64,000 nucleotides of DNA from Acanthornis magna (GCA_036785705.1 JAWUZG010000001.1:186001-250000); one strand, 5' to 3'; positions 1 through 12,684 are shown, numbered from the stretch's first letter. Made by a program: numbers and translations. Notes: generated from the sequence alone by a model not told the origin.

Positions 1-134
1 GAGCTCTCTAGAAGAAAAAAAATTAAAATGGAAAAGAAATCATTGTCAGGAGAGTAAATAGGAGCCTGTATTACATGTTTGGGTCACTGAGCTGCACTAG
101 CTGGACTGTTTTTAATGTGGGATAGAGAGACAGC

Positions 135-233
135 ATAAAATCATAGAATGGTTTGGGTTGGAAGGGGTCTTAAAGATCATCTCATCCCAAACCCCTGCCA
201 AGCAGGGACACTTTCCACTAGACCAGGCTGCTG
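135..233 (-). mobile_element. CR1 LINE 3'-end fragment
   Basis: Read on the minus strand this is the terminal part of an avian CR1: the plus strand shows 'atcatagaatggtttggg' followed by the ggaaggg / ccaacccc / ccaccaggctgct blocks in the usual order. Only about 100 bp of the 3' end is present, the normal outcome of 5' truncation during retrotransposition. No coding capacity. Confidence 0.93.
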
Positions 234-3200
234 AAATATGTATCTGTATCTAAAATCACAGTGCCTGGGGAGGTGGATCTCACTTGCAGGATTTGTTTTC
301 CCTCTGTTCAAGTGACTGAACACTCTGTTGGAATATACCCATGCCTGGGGAAACTCAGAGCCTGGACAGGTGAGCAGATACAGGGGGAAAGCTGGGAGCA
401 CAGGGGTTCATCCCAACACAGAATAAAAATTTATTGGATGTTAGAATTATTTTCCTGCATGGACAAATTGTAGATTTCTCTCTGCTTGATGTTTAAGTTC
501 TTTCCTGGAAACTCTGTTTGTAGCAACAGGTTTGATCTTCCACAGACCAGGGGGACTGAATGAGGAGAACAATCTGTCAGAGCATTGCAAAACTGAGGCG
601 AAAACTGAAAAACATGCCCACATTTAAAAGGGGTTTGTGAGATCCCAGGCTGGGGTGATGTGATACAAAGTGAGGGCCTTTCTGAGGCTCTCAGAGCTGC
701 ACACAGCCCCTGGTTTAATCAGAGGATCAAACCCAGCAGCAGGGTGGTTTTGATCTCCACGTGTCCTGCCTGCAATGAGCACAGGGACACCAAACCAGGC
801 TCTCCACCTGCTCCTTCCCTCTCCTTGCCCAACCAGCACAGCTGGGCACACAAAACTGCAGCTGTGACTCCATAAAGACGCTCAGCCAGCTGTTTCCTCA
901 CCCCACATCCCACCTGAGTGGCTTCCAAAGCATCCTTGCCGTTAAGGGCTGGCTTTGCTCTCAGGCACTTGGAGATGGAGGCACTTTGAGCATGCAGAGT
1001 GACATTCCCGGCGTGATGCAGACAGCGAGGGCAGCAGGGGTCAGGGAGGGCACGGAACCTTGTGCCTCTGAGACCTCTGAAGCCTCTCTGCCCAAAAAGC
1101 CACGGCCGCAGATGAAACCAGAGCGGGAGTTTTCACAGAGACTGACTCCTGCTTTCAACACTTCTGAAGTTTCTCCCTAAACAGGGATTAAAACAATAAA
1201 AATAACAGCGCAGGAAGAAAGTGTGTGAAGGAACCACAATGAGAGGCACAAAAAATAAAGAAGGAGACGGCAAAAGTTGTCTGAGCTGGCGTTAGTGCTT
1301 TGGGGAGCTTGGAATATCTGCTTTGCACACACAGAAACACACAGCCCTATAAGCAGTGATAGTATTTTGTAATTAAAGGTGCCCCACAGCAAGGCTGTGC
1401 TCAACAGAATAATGCTATAATCTTTACAAATGCCTTTGCTTCCTTGAAAAGATGCAGCTAAGTCAAAGACGGAGACATAGGGAAAAAAAAATAATAGCAC
1501 CAAAGGCACTCAGGATGCAATAAAACAGAGGATTAGATCTACATTACTTTCATTACATTATATTGTATTTTTATTATTAGGTCCACAGTTATCATTTAAT
1601 CTTATAGCTGCTGTGTCTGATAGAGTGGAACAAAAACAAATGGAATTCATCCCCCACACACACACCAAGGAATTGGAGATTAAGGAAAGATTAACATCAC
1701 GTGTAAATGAATGAAAAATGTAAATGGGAAAAGAAAAAAGCAAGAAGAGGAGGGGTGCTGGGGCTGGGGAGTGCAGGGAAGCCGCCCTGGTGTGAGGTTA
1801 ACTCTGCTTTATCTCTGCTCACCTTCACCTGGCAGGAGGGGGAACCTGGGCCACTCCTGGGACCTGAACTGAAGGAATGAACTTCTCCTGCACTGAGGAT
1901 CCCCTCGGGATGGGAGCCAGGACTCAAACACCAGGCGGATCTCAGCACCCTGATGCTGATCCTGGCCGTGTGACAAAACCAGGCTCACCTCTCTTCCCCC
2001 ATACCTGGCCCACAGTGGGATCAATCAATCCCCTTTTATCTTGGGAGGCTCCAATCTCCTTTTCCCCCACATTTTCCCTTCTCAGGGCTGAAGTCAGTGA
2101 GGTTTTTCCAAGAGCCATGACCAGGCAGCAGTTCTGCTGCTCCATCCTCCTGCTCCCAGCGCGTGGGGCTGGGCACAGACCAACCAATGCTCACACTTTC
2201 GCAGGATTAATTTCTGGAGCAGAGAAATGGCTGATGCAATCCAGGTATTTCTTGGCGGCAATCCTATTTACCGAGAGCATTCACAAAGGATTTACAAACC
2301 TAAAGGGGGATTTAAAGGGAATTTGGGCACCTAACTCTTAAAGAGTAAACCTGAAAATCCCCACTCATCCATCACCTGATCCCAGAGGTTCCTGAGCTAC
2401 ATAGGTACCATTTTTTTCCTCCTGTACAGGTATGTACAGAAGATTTTTGGTCATGGCAAAGCTGAGCAGCTCCTGACCAGAAATCCCCCTGCTCTTTAGT
2501 TTACTTACCCTGAGCATTCCTTTATCCGTCAGCAGTTCTGAGACAGCCCGAGGCTCTCTGCAGCCACAGAGGCAGAGCTGCTGCTGGTTTATTTTAAAAT
2601 ACAGCAGCTCCTTCTTCCCTCCATCCATAAAATAGCTTGGGAGAGTCTCTTGGGCTGTGGAGGCCCAAATTTTGGTTCCTCCTCCACCCAAATCAAACTC
2701 TCCTGTTGCACACAGAGAGTATAAGTGAAGATGACTTGTTGAAGTGGAAGGTTTTTTCTGGATTTCCACAGCAATAAGGGGCAGCCTCCTGCATCATCAC
2801 GAGTCCCCTAAATCTGATTTTTGTGAGAGTTTAAGGTACATTTTGGGACACGACAGAGGTGGGCATAAATATTCTCAGGCAAAAGTGGAACACAGGAAAA
2901 TTACCCGAGGACCAGGGAGGAGGGAGAAGGTGGAGGGAAGACGGGGATGAAATTATCCTGGGGAGACCCATGGGGGAGGAGGAGGAGGAAACCTCAGCTT
3001 AAGGTGTGAGGAGTGAGCTACCGCATGTGCCTGCCTTGACTGAGGAAGGAGATGAGAAAAATAGCTATTTAATAGATGCTTACCAGATATTTAATAGATA
3101 TTTAATCCCTAGATAACTAACGTGAGGAGACAGGTTGTGTTCTCAGGTCACAGGGCCCAGCTGCTGGCTGGGTCATTGCTTTGGGCAGTGCTTTCTGTTC

Positions 3201-4581
3201 CTCCCAGTTCCTGCACTGTAAAATGTTTAAATTGCTGTTTTCACCTTGTTTGAAATCAGGGTGATGACCATTCTTTATCTGTGCCTACAAATGTCTCTCT
3301 CCCAGACCTGCTTGGCGCTGGCCACTGATCCTTTTCAGATTAGTGGTGCAGCCAACTCCAGCTGTTCCTGCCTGGAAGCACAACTTAATTGAGCTTTTTA
3401 ATTTAATTGAGGTTTCTCTGCCCACTCTTTTTCCGTGGCCAAGGGGTTCCCCTCCACCCTTCCCACCTGAGGTTGTCTTTCAGTGCATTGAAATCCACAC
3501 TTCCCAGGGCAATCGGAACTTCATCTGGAGCCACCTCAGCAGCAAGATTTTAGTTTCCCCTTCCGTTAGTTGTGCAATGCTTTACCTTGTCCACACACGT
3601 GTGGATGGAGTTACAGTCAGCAAGGACAGAGCTAGGAAAATTAATTATCAAATAATTAGGATGCTAACGAGAGTGATGTTCCTGCAGCTCAGTTATTCTG
3701 GTGGGTTGTAGGATTATCACATGGGTAATGAAGGAGAGTGCCAGAAGATCCTAAATGTTCATACCAGGCATGGGTTTGTCCCTTCCTTGTGATCTATCAT
3801 TTTTCCTTTAAATATAAAACCCCCAACCCTCTAGGCTTCAGACATCCAGTGAGGAAGCCAAAACCAATTTCAGCCAGTTTGTACAGCCAGGCACATTCTG
3901 TGAATGGCAGAGAGTGACCTGACAGAGAGCAGCTCACAGCTCGAAAATGAGTCCTGTCCCCTATTTTGTGCTGCGATTGTTTATTTTCTGTCTTTCAGCA
4001 GGGCAGGATCAGAATCCCATCGGATCACACTCAGACACTGAGATGTGCTCACTAACGCGGCAAATATTTTCATCTAACATATAAAATACCTATCAGGGAG
4101 CTAAAAGGGAAGGACGACGTTCAGTCAGGCAAGGTGACACAGTTTCTTCAATTCCTCAGCAAGCTGAGAACTAGGAAAAGTTTAGAGCAGTCGGCCACTG
4201 CATGGGGTAGAGAAGGATGTGTGAAGTTTCAGCTCACTTAAAGTCGTCTGAAAGTTCAGTGAGGATCTGGTCAAAACCCCACAGAATCAGCAAGAGCCTT
4301 TCCGCAGGCTTCCATCCCCAGAAGGATTGTGCAGCAAAGACGAGACTGCGAGTTCCAACTACAGAGAGCTGCAAATCACAGGGCATCAAAGTTTGGGAAG
4401 CCTCTGAACGTCCCTCCCTGCAGCAATTACTTCTCTGCCAGCTTTTGTACTGCGGGGAGGGATCAGCTACCTGGAGTTCTGTTTGCAAACACGTTCCTCT
4501 GCGGGACTTTCCAGGAGACAGGCAGGAAGAGAGAAGCAGCAGCCCAGAGGTGGGCATTGCTTGCTGGTGAATGTAAATTCT
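234..4581. other. Unique non-coding sequence, no gene seen
   Basis: No recognisable repeat, RNA gene or convincing exon. Open frames here are short (the longest about 150 codons), overlap on both strands and show no known domain. Some AT-rich stretches (about 3060-3120 and 3640-3680) contain TAATTA-like motifs but nothing that defines an element. Confidence 0.55.
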
Positions 4582-5053
4582 TGAAAGGAGCAAGAGGGAG
4601 ATGTCTTTACAAACAAACTGTGAGGCCTGCTGGTAGATAAGGTCAGATACTGATAGGTGAAAGAAACAATGGGAGGAGCCATAAATTCCATAGGAATTCC
4701 ATTAATTGACACAGACTGGTACTCACCCAAGGATGTGTTAAATCCCTGGACTTGGAGAAAAAGAACAGAGGCACAAAGAAAACAAAAGGTGGGGGGAATG
4801 TACATTAGAAGGAGCTCTGTATTAGGCGATTCGGGGAGTCTGTACCTCTCGAGTACCTCAGCCAATGGGGAAAGAGAGAGGGAACTGTGGCTGGGAAATT
4901 CGGATAAAAAGAGGCTGCGTCCTCTGGCAATTAGAGAGACCCCATGGGAAATGGCCATGAGCTCCCCCTTTATTCATGAATACAGTTACAGGACTCCTCT
5001 GTCTCCTTGTTGGACATAAACCTCTGGTGTTTGTGGATTAATTTTTCCTGACA
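4582..5053 (+). mobile_element. Solo LTR, endogenous retrovirus (family A, copy 1)
   Basis: Begins TGAAAGGAGC and ends CCTGACA, and is collinear over its whole length with the LTR at 50007-50476. A CCAAT box lies near 4860 and a TATA-like GGATAAAAAG near 4903. The position equivalent to the AATAAA poly(A) signal of the other copy reads AATACA (4979-4984), so this copy's signal is broken. Flanking tetranucleotides are TTCT and TTCC, a 4-bp duplication with one mismatch. No internal viral genes flank it, so it is a solo LTR left by recombination between two LTRs. Confidence 0.85.
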
Positions 5054-6737
5054 TTCCTGCAGGGCAGGAGGATTCCCGTGCTTCCCACAGGTTGGAAGGA
5101 GCTGGGAGTCCCCAAAGGTGTGGTGGGATGGGGAAGGGAGGGGTGGAAATACCCCTGGGGACATCCCAAGAGTGAGGAGGGAAAAAACACCACCGTGAAC
5201 ATCAGAAAGCTTCCAGGAAAGTTCTCAGGGTGGTGACAACTCTTCATACTCTCCTCTGATTGTGCCTAAGGGGATGGAATCTGTCAGTCCTTGGGTGCAG
5301 AGGAATGTTGGCAGGGTGAACATCACACCAGAGAAAATGGGAGGTGCTGGAAATCTTCCTCACAGAACAGTTTTAATGTTATTAAAACTACCAAGTCTCA
5401 TCTGTATCAGCGTGGATTATGAGTGCGAGTTAATTAACTTTCACATTATAGTTAGATGGGCTAAAAATAATAATATTTTTTTGGTGTGGGGTCTGTTCCA
5501 TTTCACACACAGCAAAACTCTGAATGTGACACCAGGACCATTTCAGACCATTCTTAATGGAATATGGTGGCAAGTGACCCAAAAAAATCCCCCAACAACT
5601 CAATTCCACAGTGAAGTTTTGGTGTAGGGGAATGAGGGAGCAGTAGCTGAAGGAAAGAACAAGACCATGCAAAGTCCCAGGGGATCTATTGGAGAAGAAA
5701 TGCAGCAGACCTAGGGATAGCTGAAATTTTCTATAATTTTTTTATTTCAGAAAGAAAAGAAAAAAAAGGGGTGAAAATGCTAAAAATCTAAAGGCGAAAG
5801 GTAACTTCTTCCAGGAAATATCAGTGGCAGTAACTGTCACTTTATTAAAGAAGTGAAGGAGTAAGAACAGCAAAATAGAAACAGGCTTGACAAAGTGGGC
5901 AACAAATGTGAAATAATGCTGCTTCCTTGGAAAACAGGCTCAGCAGCAATGAAATAAATATTGGCTCTTGCTGAAAGAGTCCATCAAATCCAGATCAGCA
6001 AACCTCAGTGTCACAGGGAAATAACAAGGCAGGAGACCGAGATGGTTGTACCAAGAATGCTTTAAAAGCCTGAGTATTTGGGCAAGGAAAAACTGAAGTT
6101 ACACATAAAGTAGAAAAAAGGCTGCAAATTCAATTAAAAAAATAAAGGAAAAATGCAACTATGGAGGAATAAAACCAGGGAGTTTAATATAGAGAGTGAA
6201 TAAAAATGACTTGACAAAAAAAACAAAAGAAAGATCTGGAAATCACTCAGAATAAGGGGATGAGAAAGGGAGGAGCAAATCCATTGTTTCATTGGGAAGG
6301 AAAATATATATCCTGTGATGCAGAGATGGCATGGAGTGGGCCATATCTTCAGAAAGCTGGTAAGGCATTTCTTTCTTCTCCTAGAAAGAAAAAAGAAAGG
6401 TTAATTGCGATCTGATAGATAATACAATTAATTATAAAATTGATGTAGGAGAAACAGATGAAACAGTGTGGAGGCACCACAGAGGGATCTGACCCACCAG
6501 GACCTTGTGGAATCAGCTGGAATGCTGAAGGAAGTGGCTCAGAGCAGTTTATTCCTTTTGTTCAATAATTCAGGGATGGCAGGTGAGGTCCCAGAGGACA
6601 GGAGAGTGGTGAGCATGGAGAAAAGAGAGAAAACCAAAAGTTCAGGCATCCACGTCTCAGTGGCCGGGATGATCTTGCAGGAAATTTCTTAATTATTATT
6701 GGGGTTTACATTGAGACTCTGCCCCACACATCTGCAT
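5054..6737. other. Unique, partly A-rich non-coding sequence
   Basis: Contains A-rich patches (about 5700-5770, 6110-6240) and no exon or RNA gene that I can support. Parts of 5800-6700 read like an old, decayed LINE body but I could not align it confidently to CR1. Confidence 0.45.
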
Positions 6738-6846
6738 GATTTATAGTGTGATATAAATGGATTTATAGTGTGATATAAATGGATTTATACTGCGATATAA
6801 ACTGATTTATACTGTGATATAAACTGATTTATACTGTGATATAAAG
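6738..6846. repeat. 22-bp tandem repeat, five copies
   Basis: Five consecutive units of the form GATTTATAGTGTGATATAAA plus two bases. The first two are identical (…TAAATG). The last three share a different variant (TACTG.GATATAAACT), indicating two expansion steps. AT-rich; lies about 110 bp upstream of the LTR at 6956. Confidence 0.95.
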
Positions 6847-6955
6847 CATATTTAACAAGTAACCCAGAGGTACCGTGACGAATAGGTGATAGCACAGGTT
6901 TCCCATGGATCAGGGAAAGCAGGAGGTGTGATGGACAACACCTGGAATCCCATCC

Positions 6956-7243
6956 TGTAGTTGCACTGTTTTAAAATCTTTCTCTTCTTTCTCATGGAGA
7001 ATAGAGATAAGTTGCATTCTTGTGCTTTCTAATCTCTTTGTTTTGGTACTGGATGCTCTAGAGTTGTAACCAATCGTTATAGGGGGTGGAAAAACTGTCG
7101 ACCAATAATTATTAGACTATTAATGAATATATAAAGAAGTTCTTGTAAATAAAGTTTCTCTTTTCGCCATCTTGTGTGCTGCCTGCCTGACTTCCCTGCG
7201 AGCTTCCGCGAATCTCTGCGAATATCAGAAAATCAGAGCAACA
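6956..7243 (+). mobile_element. Compact solo LTR with 6-bp target-site duplication
   Basis: Starts TGTAGTTGCAC and ends AGAGCAACA, so the termini are inverted (TGT..TTGC / GCAACA). Perfect 6-bp duplications CCATCC flank it at 6950-6955 and 7244-7249. A TATATAAAG box is at 7128-7136 and AATAAA at 7148-7153, only about 20 bp later, followed by CGCCATCTTG. The 6-bp duplication and the position of the poly(A) signal just after the TATA box are typical of class II/alpharetrovirus-like avian elements. 288 bp; no internal region remains. Confidence 0.88.
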
Positions 7244-7461
7244 CCATCCTGAAGGACTTTCTGGCAAATTCATTAAAGTGAGGTGATGGTGAAATCGTGG
7301 TCCAGCAGGTAACTGTTGTTAAAGGCCAGGCTCAATGAGAAAACTTCATTGTGTATCAGAAGGCGATCCCACTTCTTGTGGCATCAGGCCTTACGGGGGA
7401 TTCATCACTTTAATATTTCCTGATGACTTCCACAAGGATGTTGACACCTCAGAAAGCATTC

Positions 7462-7671
7462 AGAGGTTTGGGTTGGTGATCAAGGAAAATTTCTTTACTG
7501 AAAAGGTGCTCAGGCACTGGAATGGGCCACCTGGGGAGTGGTGGAGTCACCATCCTTGGAAGTGTTGAAAAGATGTGTGGCTGTGGCATTTGGGAATAAT
7601 AGTTTAGCGGTGCTGGGTTAGTGGTGAGACTTGATGATCTCAAAGATGTTTTCCAAGCCTAACAATCCTAC
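7462..7671 (+). mobile_element. CR1 LINE fragment, 3' end
   Basis: Plus-strand CR1 of the subtype reading 'aaaatttctttactgaaaag', then 'gtggtggagtcaccatcctt' and 'gacttgatgatctcaaa', ending near 'ctaacaatcctacgag'. Diverged, with several small indels. Same subtype as 35772-36033. Confidence 0.88.
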
Positions 7672-8164
7672 GAGTTCTATCCACAAAAATAAATCTTTTC
7701 CCTTCGAAACATTTTCCCGTCTCACCAGTCTGCACCAACACCCACACATGGTGATATTTTGACCTTCCACACTCCGAAAGCAAACCCAGCTCTGTATGAG
7801 AGCGAGTGACAAGTTCCAAGGGTCGCATGAACATTCTGTCTGAGATCCTGTAACCGATGTCACTCACGATGCTATCAGGTGTAGGCTTCTATTTTTACAG
7901 CAATAGAGGTTGCCACAGACATCAGTTTTCCCTGCTCTCATGTCCCAGAAGAGCTCTCAGGAGGAAAAAAGGAGTGGGGAGAAGAGAGGGGATGGAATTA
8001 TAATGTGGTCCTGTTTTTTAGGTCATCTTGCCGAGTGGATGGATTTATCTTGTCTCCAAGGCAGGGTAAGAGAAGGCACAGAATTCCTGTCCCCTGGTTC
8101 CAGCAGACATAAAATCCACCTGTCCTTTTTCCCTCTTACACCAGGAACTAATTTCAACAAATCA

Positions 8165-8425
8165 AGGACTCCTTCCATTGAACCAGGTTGCTCAAAACCC
8201 CATCCAACCTGGCCTTGAATTTCCAGGGATGAGGAGTCTGCAGCATCTCTGGGCAACCTGTTCCAGTGCCTCACCACCTTTATAATAAATATTATAATAA
8301 ATATTATAATAAATATTATAATAAATACTATAATAAATATTATAATAAATATTCTCCCTAACATCTATCTAAACCGACCCTCCTTCACCTGAAATTACCT
8401 CAGAGTCATTTCTCTCCCTTCAGAT
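8165..8425 (-). mobile_element. CR1 LINE fragment interrupted by 12-bp expansion
   Basis: Minus-strand CR1: 'aaccaggttgctcaaaaccc', 'ccaacctggccttgaat', 'tccagggatgagga', 'gggcaacctgttccagtgcc', then after the expansion 'ttctccctaacatctatctaa'. The extreme 3' end is missing. The normal CR1 stretch around 'cttcctaatatctaat' has grown into the tandem repeat at 8281-8352. Confidence 0.9.
8281..8352. repeat. 12-bp tandem repeat (TATAATAAATAT)6 inside CR1
   Basis: Exactly six 12-bp units TATAATAAATAT fill 72 bp; one unit ends in AC instead of AT. The repeat lies at the AT-rich point of the host CR1, so it arose after insertion. The Ile/Phe-rich open frame across it on the minus strand is a by-product. 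Confidence 0.96.
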
Positions 8426-11400
8426 GCCCCCAGCAAAACACAACCCCTTCACCCCCAGTCCTGCCACTGTAAAGTGGATCCTGGCCCAAAAAAAACAGGA
8501 TTTATGTTCAGCTCCACCATCTCTGAAAGGATCTGAGGGCAACCAGCTCAGGTCTCTCGGGCTACACTGAATCACCCAAATCCCATCTGCAGTGACAGTG
8601 TGGCTCTGCTTCCCTCACAGTTTAAAAGGTCCCTGTAATCTCCGGGAATAGCAGCAATAGCTGTTGGCTTTTGCTGATAACCCAGACATGTATTATTTTC
8701 TCCCAACACCAACACGGTTTGTTTGGTTTCCCTCGTACAGGACTCTTTAATCTTTGTTTTGACCTTAAGAGACCTGCCGGGGTTAGTCCATGAAATCAGC
8801 TTAACAACTTTCCCATCCTTTCACTCCTGCCTTATGAAAATAATTTCCCCATTGGTTCCACTTTCCTCCTTCATCCCCGCAATTTCGTGTTTGTTGCTGT
8901 CGTTATTATTGGTTATTTCTCTTTCTAGCCCCGGTCCCCAGCAATTCCAGTTCCCTGCAGAGAAATTACAGATTGCAGTAATAATTAGTTGGTAGTGTTA
9001 TCTGCTTCTGTCCCTCTCATAGCTCTCAGAATAAAGCTGTCACCCAGCACTGACCATCTCATGTAATCAGAATAATATAAAAATAACCTTCTTCAGCGCT
9101 GCCAGTGGTTTTTTTGCTTTGTTTCCTTAATTGTGTTTGTTAATCAGAAAACACAATTAATTTCTGCATATTTCTGCATCTACAGGCTCGGTTTTTTTCC
9201 TCTGTCCAAGATGAGTTTAAGATTGTGATCCCATTTATTTTGCTATTTCCTATCACATTCCTGCTAAAGAAATCATCACCAATCCTGGGGGAGGGGAACT
9301 CCATGATTTTGTTTGAGTGGAGATTTGTCTGCTTGTTTTTGTTGAATTTTATCAGTTATCCTGGTTTCATTCTGACTATAACTTAAACTTATTTCGAAAC
9401 CTGTGTGGGATTGCACCATTTTTAAAATCACCCCTTGGAATCTGTCCTCAGTCCAGGGCTACTCACAAAGTCCTTGCTTCAAACTCACTCCAGCAGAGAT
9501 TGATGCTTGGAAAACACTAAAATCCAGGGCCATTCTGGGAGCAGGGCTCTGGGAATTCCTTCCTTCAGAACAACTGGGCTGCACAGCTCAGCTGTCAAAT
9601 GTGAGACTTATTCCAGGAAACCACTTCTGAACAATCCACTGAGCGAAACATCAGCAGGGACTGCTTCAAATTCAAAGTAGTTGCAATCAACTGATAGGAA
9701 TATTATTATTCCGTGCCACAATTATCCTCTTGGTTTCTGTTACAACCCCCACCAGCTTTAAAAGTCAACATCACTCTGTCCTGGGGCTAAACCTGGTGAC
9801 AAAGAGGAAGATCAGGGAGCAGAGAAAATGGACTGAAGAAGAAAATAGGAACAATTTTAATGGGGAGAGGGCATCTGTTGGAGCAGTGTGTTGTGTGTAT
9901 GCAGGGCAGGGCAGAATGATGCTAGAAAGTTGTCACAGACCACAGGATACATTTCTGGGAAGTATGGGATGAAATCCTTGGGATAAAGGTGTTACTCTGG
10001 AGACAGCACATGAGGAAGGTTTGTTATGATCCAAACTTTATATCAATGTTTGGGGCATGAACTCTTTCAGTCTCTGACAAGGTTTCAGCAAAAGCTGCTT
10101 GTCCCAAAAGAATGTGGGGTGATTGGAGAATCTGGAAAGGCCCCAAAAGGGCCCAGAAAATAAATCCTGCTGGGAAAGTCAATGCTGCTCAGCAGAAGGG
10201 AGACAGGACTGAGAGGTGGTTTGGGAATGGTAAAAAAATCCTTCGTCATCAAAGGCAGCACTGCTCCCTGTGCCTGCAGGTGATGGAGATCTCTGCAGAG
10301 GACACAATAATGAGTTTAAATGGCAAAGAGAGAAGTGCAGGGAAGGAATTGGGAGAATATTTAATGCTCAGTGAAATGCCTTTGACAGGTGTAGAGATCT
10401 CCTCAATGAAGGTTAATGAAAGCAGGTACAAAAGCCAGGATAGGATGGACTCTGCCCTGGGACAGAGGAATAGACAAAATGAAAAAATTCTGCTTTTTTT
10501 GGGTTGTCTTTAGGCTTTTACCGGCCCATAATGTGCGTCAGGTGGTGCGGCCTTCAAGATCAGCTTGTGGGAGTCACCAGTGAGCAAACACAAGGATTTC
10601 AGGAGTCACGACACAGCCCAAGAGTCCAAAAGGCCAGAGCCATTGAACTGATGGAGCAGTAAAATCCAAGCAGTGGGTGTGTAAAACTCCTATCTCCTCC
10701 TGAGAATTCTGCAAGACATTTCCTCAGATCAACAACAGCCCTACCAGAGCCTCTGCTTAACCCATGAGAGGGAAGCCAAATCCATATTTTGGGATGATAC
10801 CTGCCTGTATCCCAATGTTGTCACCCTGTGTTAATTCTCTCAGTTTCTCCTGGAAGCCATCCTAGCTCACCTTCTCTGCTCATTATTTTCCAGCCTCGCA
10901 GTCACGGGGCAAAGATAACATCCCGGAAATCAGCTTCAGGTTGTAATTACAATATATATTGGTTTATAAATTCGATTGTTTAGCAGGGCAGGCTGCAGTC
11001 AACATTCATGGGAAGAGGAGGAAAGGAATCAGATTAGAAATCAGGTGGAACAAAGGAGGCTTGGAATGAGAACATGAGGGAAAAGGAGGAGGTCAACACA
11101 GAAACAGAGATACCACGTGTTGGTCATTTAATGCTAAGGTCAAATTCAGTCTGAACTACACATCTCTGATTGTGAAAACTGAGTGGGTGTTTAGAAGTCG
11201 GTTTTAAAAAAAATCAAAATTAAAAAGAAAGGTCAAACAAAAGATCACAGGATTTAGATACATCATTTTCCCCATAAAACTAAGGGACAGGGCTTTTATT
11301 CCCATCAGCTTTAATCTGGAGACCTCAGCAGCACAGGGACTGAAAAGAAAATAGGAACAAGCACAGAGTACCAGTGAAAGGAGATGTTCTTAGAGAAAAG

Positions 11401-11969
11401 CAGCCTAGATTTTGTTGGATTTTTTTCTCTTTTTTTTTCTGGATTTGGGGTTTTTTTGAGAGCCGGGCTGGGATCATCTAAGCTGAATGGACATCTGCCT
11501 TCTCTTCTGGGCTGTCAGATTCACAGGACGAGTCAATCTGAGGCAGATACCCTGGCTGGCTGATGGGGAAGCACAAATTGCTGTTAAAGGTAACATGAGC
11601 ACACTCTCAGGCTGGGTGTGCTGAAAACAGCTGGATTTTGGCAATTGCCTTGTGAAGTCGCTCCAAATGCAGAGGGAGAAGCGCTAGTGAGCAGCTGCAT
11701 CCTCTGGAAGGTGCTGTGCAAATCCATGGGAAGCGCTGGTGAACAGCTGGAGCACGCCAGATTCCCCATTTTGTGTCTGGTTGATGAGGTGGTTTGTACC
11801 AGCCCTGCCCTCCTTCCCAGCAGTCAGTTTGACAGACGGAAAAACTCATCTTCATCTCCTCAGCTCCATCACCTCCCTGCCCTGGAGCTTTCGTCATTTC
11901 TGATGTGTGTGCCAGGGAAGTGTTGGGAACAGGGTGGTGATGCTTATCTGAGGCCAGCACACCTGGGTA
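8426..11969. other. Unique non-coding sequence
   Basis: About 3.5 kb without recognisable repeats. AT-rich parts (8640-9250, 10920-10985) are plausible regulatory sequence but show no diagnostic pattern. Open frames reach 133 codons (10112-10513) with no recognisable domain or splice context. Confidence 0.5.
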
Positions 11970-12607
11970 TGTCACCAAAACCGTGGGAAAAACAAAAACC
12001 CTCCAACAACATTTTTAATGTTAGAGAGTCAAGGCATTACTTTATTGTCTGGCCAGGATGTTGTTCTGGCCAGGGTGTGCCACAGAAATCATCTCATCCA
12101 CACACAGCCTGGGAGTGCAGAGAGAATCATTCCATGACACACCATTTTACATGATTTTCCCCCAAATTTTATACAGTCAAACCCATAGAGATGCATTGTT
12201 TCAAAGTTCTTTGGTCCAGAGCTGAGCAACCCTCACTGTTCAGTTTCCCATTGGATCCGAATCCCCTCACCTCCAATGTGAATTAGATCTTCATTTTTCA
12301 ATTTTCTCCTCAGTCCTTTCTGGGGAGATGTCTCCAGCTCTGTCAGAGGTGCTCTGGGGTGGATGTTTGGAGATGGCCACCGATGTTCCGTGGATGTTCC
12401 GTGGATGGCCTTGATCTCTCTGGGGATCTTTGGGCTGCTCCACTCTGTCCTGTGCTGAGCCCATCTCCTCAGAGTGATGCTCTATCTCCTAAATAAACTA
12501 AAGAGAATTCCCTTCCCTAAAGTAAAGTCAAGTCAAGCCTAACCAGAGAGACAAAAATAAAAAGTTAAAAGTTATACAAAATTTTTAAACTGGTATATTT
12601 TCCAACA
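11970..12607 (-). mobile_element. Solo LTR, endogenous retrovirus (family B, copy 1)
   Basis: Reverse complement begins TGTTGGAAAATATACCAG at 12607 and ends GGTGACA at 11970. It is collinear with the LTRs at 29269-29842 and 54244-54861, including the shared GTATAAA box, the AATAAAG signal next to GTAATGCCTTGACTCTC and the terminal GTTTTTCCCAC segment. A 13-bp motif (GATGTTCCGTG) is doubled near 12383-12410. Flanking tetramers differ at one position (TGCC / TACC on the element strand), compatible with an aged 4-bp duplication. Confidence 0.87.
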
Positions 12608-12684
12608 GGCATGGAAACTCAAAGATTAAATTCTTTTCTTCTTAAGGACTTATGGAAGAAACCTTGATTAAAAGAGTTGAAATC

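Noticed and set aside
8023..8364. Ile/Phe-rich 113-codon minus-strand frame resembling a membrane segment
   Set aside because: The hydrophobic stretch is the translation of a 12-bp AT repeat and the rest is CR1.
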